Source: Arthrobacter sp. ok362 (lineage in GTDB: Bacteria; Actinomycetota; Actinomycetes; Actinomycetales; Micrococcaceae). Taken from it: a stretch of DNA of 64,000 nt. Below the pieces are notes generated by a model. The model was given only the letters and a program-made list of their open reading frames with translations. It made no database searches and had not been told where the DNA came from. Shown piece after piece: positions 61,626-64,000 of this stretch. Location of the stretch: contig NZ_FNGC01000007.1 in the NCBI RefSeq assembly GCF_900102785.1, positions 156,008 through 220,007 of the forward strand, read 5' to 3'. The position numbers and the translations under genes were made by a program. How positions within the stretch are numbered: position 1 is the first letter of the stretch; each line of letters begins with the position of its first letter.

Positions 61626-62231
61626 CTAGGCGGACCAGGCGAAGGGGGCCGAGAAGGAGTTCTTCCCGGCGTTATCCCACGTCATCCCGAACACGTCGAC
61701 GCGGGCGGTGCTGGATGTGCCGGCTGCCAGAGTGTCGGCCGGGAATCCGACCCCGCTGAGTTTCACTCCCCGTCCTGTGGGATCCTGGCGAGACACGAAG
61801 TCCTCGACCACCATGTCGACGGCACTGCCAATGCGGACCTGATGGATACGCCCGTCGTCGGCGTAGGCCATTTCCAGGGACTCCATACCCGCCATTTCAC
61901 CGATCAAGGGGGCGAGGCCCTCCATCGGTCCGCCGAGCTGTCCGCCGAAGACTGCACCGAGCGCTTCGGCCTGCTCAGCTGAGGCGGCGGCATCCATCAG
62001 AACACCAACCTTCCAGCCCCCGTCAGCCATCACGGCCGGCGTATCGGCTACGACGCAGACTGTCAGACCGCCGACGTCGACACCGTTAACTTCGCCGGTT
62101 TCGACGTGGAAGGCCAAGGCCACGTTGCAGCGTTCGTTATCCGCCGGTGCGGTCAGCCCTGAAGCAATACACGGGCAGACCATATCGCAGTTGCAATTCT
62201 CAAAATACGTACCCTCGACATGCCACGGCAT
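61626..62231 (-). CDS. DUF1326 protein with N-terminal Cys cluster
   Basis: 201 residues beginning MPWHVEGTYFENCNCDMVCP with Cys at 13, 15, 19 and 21, plus Cys35. This CxCxxxCxC cluster is the hallmark of DUF1326 and probably binds a metal. The rest is a beta-rich domain (NVALAFHVETGEVNGVDVGGL). The gene directly abuts DUF2182, and these two families co-occur widely as a pair of unknown function. A metal-binding soluble protein with a metal-binding membrane partner is a reasonable inference. Confidence 0.85.
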   Translation of the reverse strand: MPWHVEGTYFENCNCDMVCPCIASGLTAPADNERCNVALAFHVETGEVNGVDVGGLTVCVVADTPAVMADGGWKVGVLMDAAASAEQAEALGAVFGGQLGGPMEGLAPLIGEMAGMESLEMAYADDGRIHQVRIGSAVDMVVEDFVSRQDPTGRGVKLSGVGFPADTLAAGTSSTARVDVFGMTWDNAGKNSFSAPFAWSA

Positions 62232-62444
62232 TTAGGGCTCCTTTCGAAGAGGCCCCCCAAAAACAAAGTCTCCTCGCGGCCCTGAGCAGAGTCAACGGTT
62301 GATGGTGACTCAGGCAAAAGGCCCTTCTGGGCCGCCCTGCGCTTCGAATGGACGGGCGCGAAGAGCCACAAGATACCCATTGGAAGAGACTAAACGCCGA
62401 CGACGTCGGAGTCCACAGAGTCGCCATCCGCCGCGCCACCGCTG

Positions 62445-62648
62445 CTAACTGGCCGGCGTCACGACGTCCTCCAGCATTGACCTGTCGAAGAACCGAATTT
62501 CGCCCGTTGCCTGGAAAAATACTGGAACTACTGAAGTGTTCGCGTCCTTCGAGGTTTCGTAGATCTCGGGCGCGCTCCCGTGTTTTCGCGCAATGGTTCC
62601 AATCAAGTCGGTGCCGCGAACCCGGACGGTTCGATATTTGTAGCTCAT
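62445..62648 (-). CDS. Small conserved protein
   Basis: 67 residues beginning MSYKYRTVRVRGTDLIGTIARKHG, with a late VVPVFFQATGEIRFFDRSML segment, suggesting a small all-beta or SH3-like fold. Family not recognised. GAAGGGG lies eight to nine bases upstream of the ATG. It is divergent from the ribonuclease Z gene. Confidence 0.6.
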   Translation of the reverse strand: MSYKYRTVRVRGTDLIGTIARKHGSAPEIYETSKDANTSVVPVFFQATGEIRFFDRSMLEDVVTPAS

Positions 62649-62874
62649 GTGGACCCCTTCGTCTGCCAAGGCAAACCCTACTCCTGAGAGGCACAGCCGG
62701 GAGCTGATCCGGGCGTTGCTGACCCAAAGCACCGAATGCTCAACGGTTGGACACGGAAGAGGCGTACGTAACGAGGCAAGAAGGCTTGCCCGGAACGCAC
62801 AGCACATAGGATCGAGGCCGACAAAGTCTTGGAGTCACCGATCGTCCCAGCCGACGAGTGGCAGACTGGGTTCC

Positions 62875-63792
62875 ATGCGTGAGTTCGTCGTCCTCGGCAC
62901 CGCCTCGCAGGTCCCGACCCGGACCCGCAACCACAACGGGTACCTGCTGCGCTGGGATGGCGAGGACTTCCTCTTCGATCCCGGAGAGGGCACGCAACGG
63001 CAGATGATCCACGCCGGAGTCACCGTCTCCCAGATCACGCGTATCTGCCTCACGCATGTGCACGGCGACCACTGCTACGGCCTGCCTGGCGTGCTTTCCC
63101 GTATGGCCCTCGACAAGGTCAACCACCCCGTCCATCTGCACTACCCCGCCTCCGGCGAGGACACGGTCCGGGCTCTCGTGTCCGTCGCCTCCCCCGGCAT
63201 AGATCTAAGGCTGCATCCGCACGGGGGCAGCGAACACGGGGGCCCCGGCCACAGGTTTGCCGAACCGATCGGCCAGGGCCTGTACGTCCGGGCACTGAAT
63301 CACCGCATCGAGGCCTACGGATATCGGCTCGTGGAGCCCGACGCGCGCACGCTCCTTCCCGACCGGCTCGCCGCAGCCGGGATAGCGGGACCCGACGTCG
63401 GCCGCCTCGAGCGTGAAGGAAGCTTGGGCGGCGTGAGCCTGGCGGAGGTGAGCGTGCCGCGGCCCGGTCAGCGATTCGCCTTCGTCATGGATACCGCACC
63501 CTGCCAGGGCGCGGAGGAACTGGCGGACGGGGCCGACCTGCTCGTCACCGAGTGCACCTTCAGCGACGACGACGCCGATCTCGCCGCCCAGTTCCGCCAT
63601 CTCACCGCGGGGCAGGCGGGCGAGCTGGCAGCATCAGCGGGCGCGGGGACACTGGTCCTCACCCACTTTTCTTCGCGCTACGGGGACGTTGCCCCACTCG
63701 CCGAGCAGGCCCGGAGCCGCGCAGGTGGAGCCGCGGTGGTTGCCGCGAATGACCTCGACCGCTTTGCCTTTCCGCAACGTCGTGCGTTCTAA
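62875..63792 (+). CDS. rnz: Ribonuclease Z
   Basis: 305 residues. The metallo-beta-lactamase motif LTHVHGDHCYGLPG (His61, His63, Asp65, His66), a CTFSDDD segment and the late LVLTHFSSRY motif define RNase Z, the tRNA 3'-processing endonuclease that uses two zinc ions. The flexible exosite arm is present in short form (DRLAAAGIAGPDVGRLEREGSL). The ATG at 62875 is chosen because upstream residues are Arg-rich and unconserved. Confidence 0.9.
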   Translation: MREFVVLGTASQVPTRTRNHNGYLLRWDGEDFLFDPGEGTQRQMIHAGVTVSQITRICLTHVHGDHCYGLPGVLSRMALDKVNHPVHLHYPASGEDTVRALVSVASPGIDLRLHPHGGSEHGGPGHRFAEPIGQGLYVRALNHRIEAYGYRLVEPDARTLLPDRLAAAGIAGPDVGRLEREGSLGGVSLAEVSVPRPGQRFAFVMDTAPCQGAEELADGADLLVTECTFSDDDADLAAQFRHLTAGQAGELAASAGAGTLVLTHFSSRYGDVAPLAEQARSRAGGAAVVAANDLDRFAFPQRRAF

Positions 63793-63906
63793 CCACGCGT
63801 CTGTACCGTCGCAAGCGGAGGTGTACGGCTGGAACCGTTGACTGGGCCCTGCGTCGGCTTCAGCGCCTTGCATGACGGTGACCAGAGCAGGTGGGAGGAT
63901 GAGCGC

Positions 63907-64000
63907 ATGGAACTGCACATTACTGGCGACCCCGCCGCAGATAAACTGCTCGGCGATAACGCGTTCGCGCTGCTGACCGGCATGCTGCTTGACCAGCAGG
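63907..64000 (+). CDS. HhH-GPD-type base-excision repair family protein, 5' end only
   Basis: The first 31 codons, MELHITGDPAADKLLGDNAF and on to LLDQQ, are cut by the window edge. The start is typical of small actinobacterial HhH-GPD family proteins annotated as base-excision repair proteins. GGAGG lies upstream of the ATG. The catalytic part is outside the window. Confidence 0.6.
   Translation, partial: MELHITGDPAADKLLGDNAFALLTGMLLDQQ

Overview
The window is high-GC DNA with dense coding, Shine-Dalgarno starts, frequent GTG starts and typical actinobacterial families (LAL/LuxR regulator, PucR, BTAD regulator, SHOCT protein, DUF3616, MocR, PaiB). I infer a soil actinobacterium of the Micrococcaceae, Arthrobacter or Pseudarthrobacter-like. 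No rRNA, tRNA, CRISPR array, transposase or integrase was seen. It reads as an accessory, stress and catabolic stretch of a chromosome.

Region 1-15.7 kb is a stress and membrane cluster: a MalT-like LAL regulator, a K+ channel, membrane proteins, a class II glutamine amidotransferase, a lipoprotein, a SHOCT protein, AI-2E and GAP family proteins, a DHA2 exporter, a LysE exporter, thioredoxin reductase and a UspA protein. A 17-bp palindrome, TCACCC-N5-GGRTGA, recurs six times here, mostly 100-150 bp upstream of starts. Its half-site matches the published MalT box (GGRKGA), which makes the LAL regulator at the left end the prime candidate to bind it. At 9.4-10.0 kb there is a scar made of pieces of three broken genes.

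Region 15.7-23.6 kb holds a QorB-like reductase, a flavin monooxygenase and an extradiol dioxygenase that share an operator-like sequence (aromatic ring cleavage), YnfA plus an orphan PIN protein, a head-to-head MocR/EamA pair, and PaiB.

Region 23.6-29.8 kb is a LacI-controlled operon: asparaginase, PgdA/PuuE-type deacetylase, MFS transporter and two SDR dehydrogenases. Two near-identical perfect palindromes lie between it and the divergent lacI-type gene. Region 30-35.8 kb is a second catabolic unit: a PucR regulator divergent from pxpA, a biotin carrier, a biotin carboxylase, pxpB and pxpC. This is a 5-oxoprolinase set combined with the parts of a split urea-carboxylase-like enzyme.

Region 36-50.6 kb contains a D-serine dehydratase/D-threonine aldolase-like enzyme (with a decayed partial copy about 1.4 kb away), a hydrolase, a dual-specificity phosphatase, an aquaporin, a second K+ channel, PhoD phosphatase, an MFS protein, small stress-type hypotheticals, DUF3616 and a compact-type aconitase. 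A 42-bp repeat sits at the same distance upstream of two of these genes. Region 50.6-64 kb starts with a lower-GC patch around a BTAD regulator, then a Rieske-DUF2231 protein, transketolase, a HAD phosphatase, an orphan MbcA/ParS-like antitoxin, an epimerase preceded by a stub of a zinc alcohol dehydrogenase, an SSS symporter with DUF3311 partner, a DUF1326-DUF2182 pair, ribonuclease Z and the start of a HhH-GPD protein.
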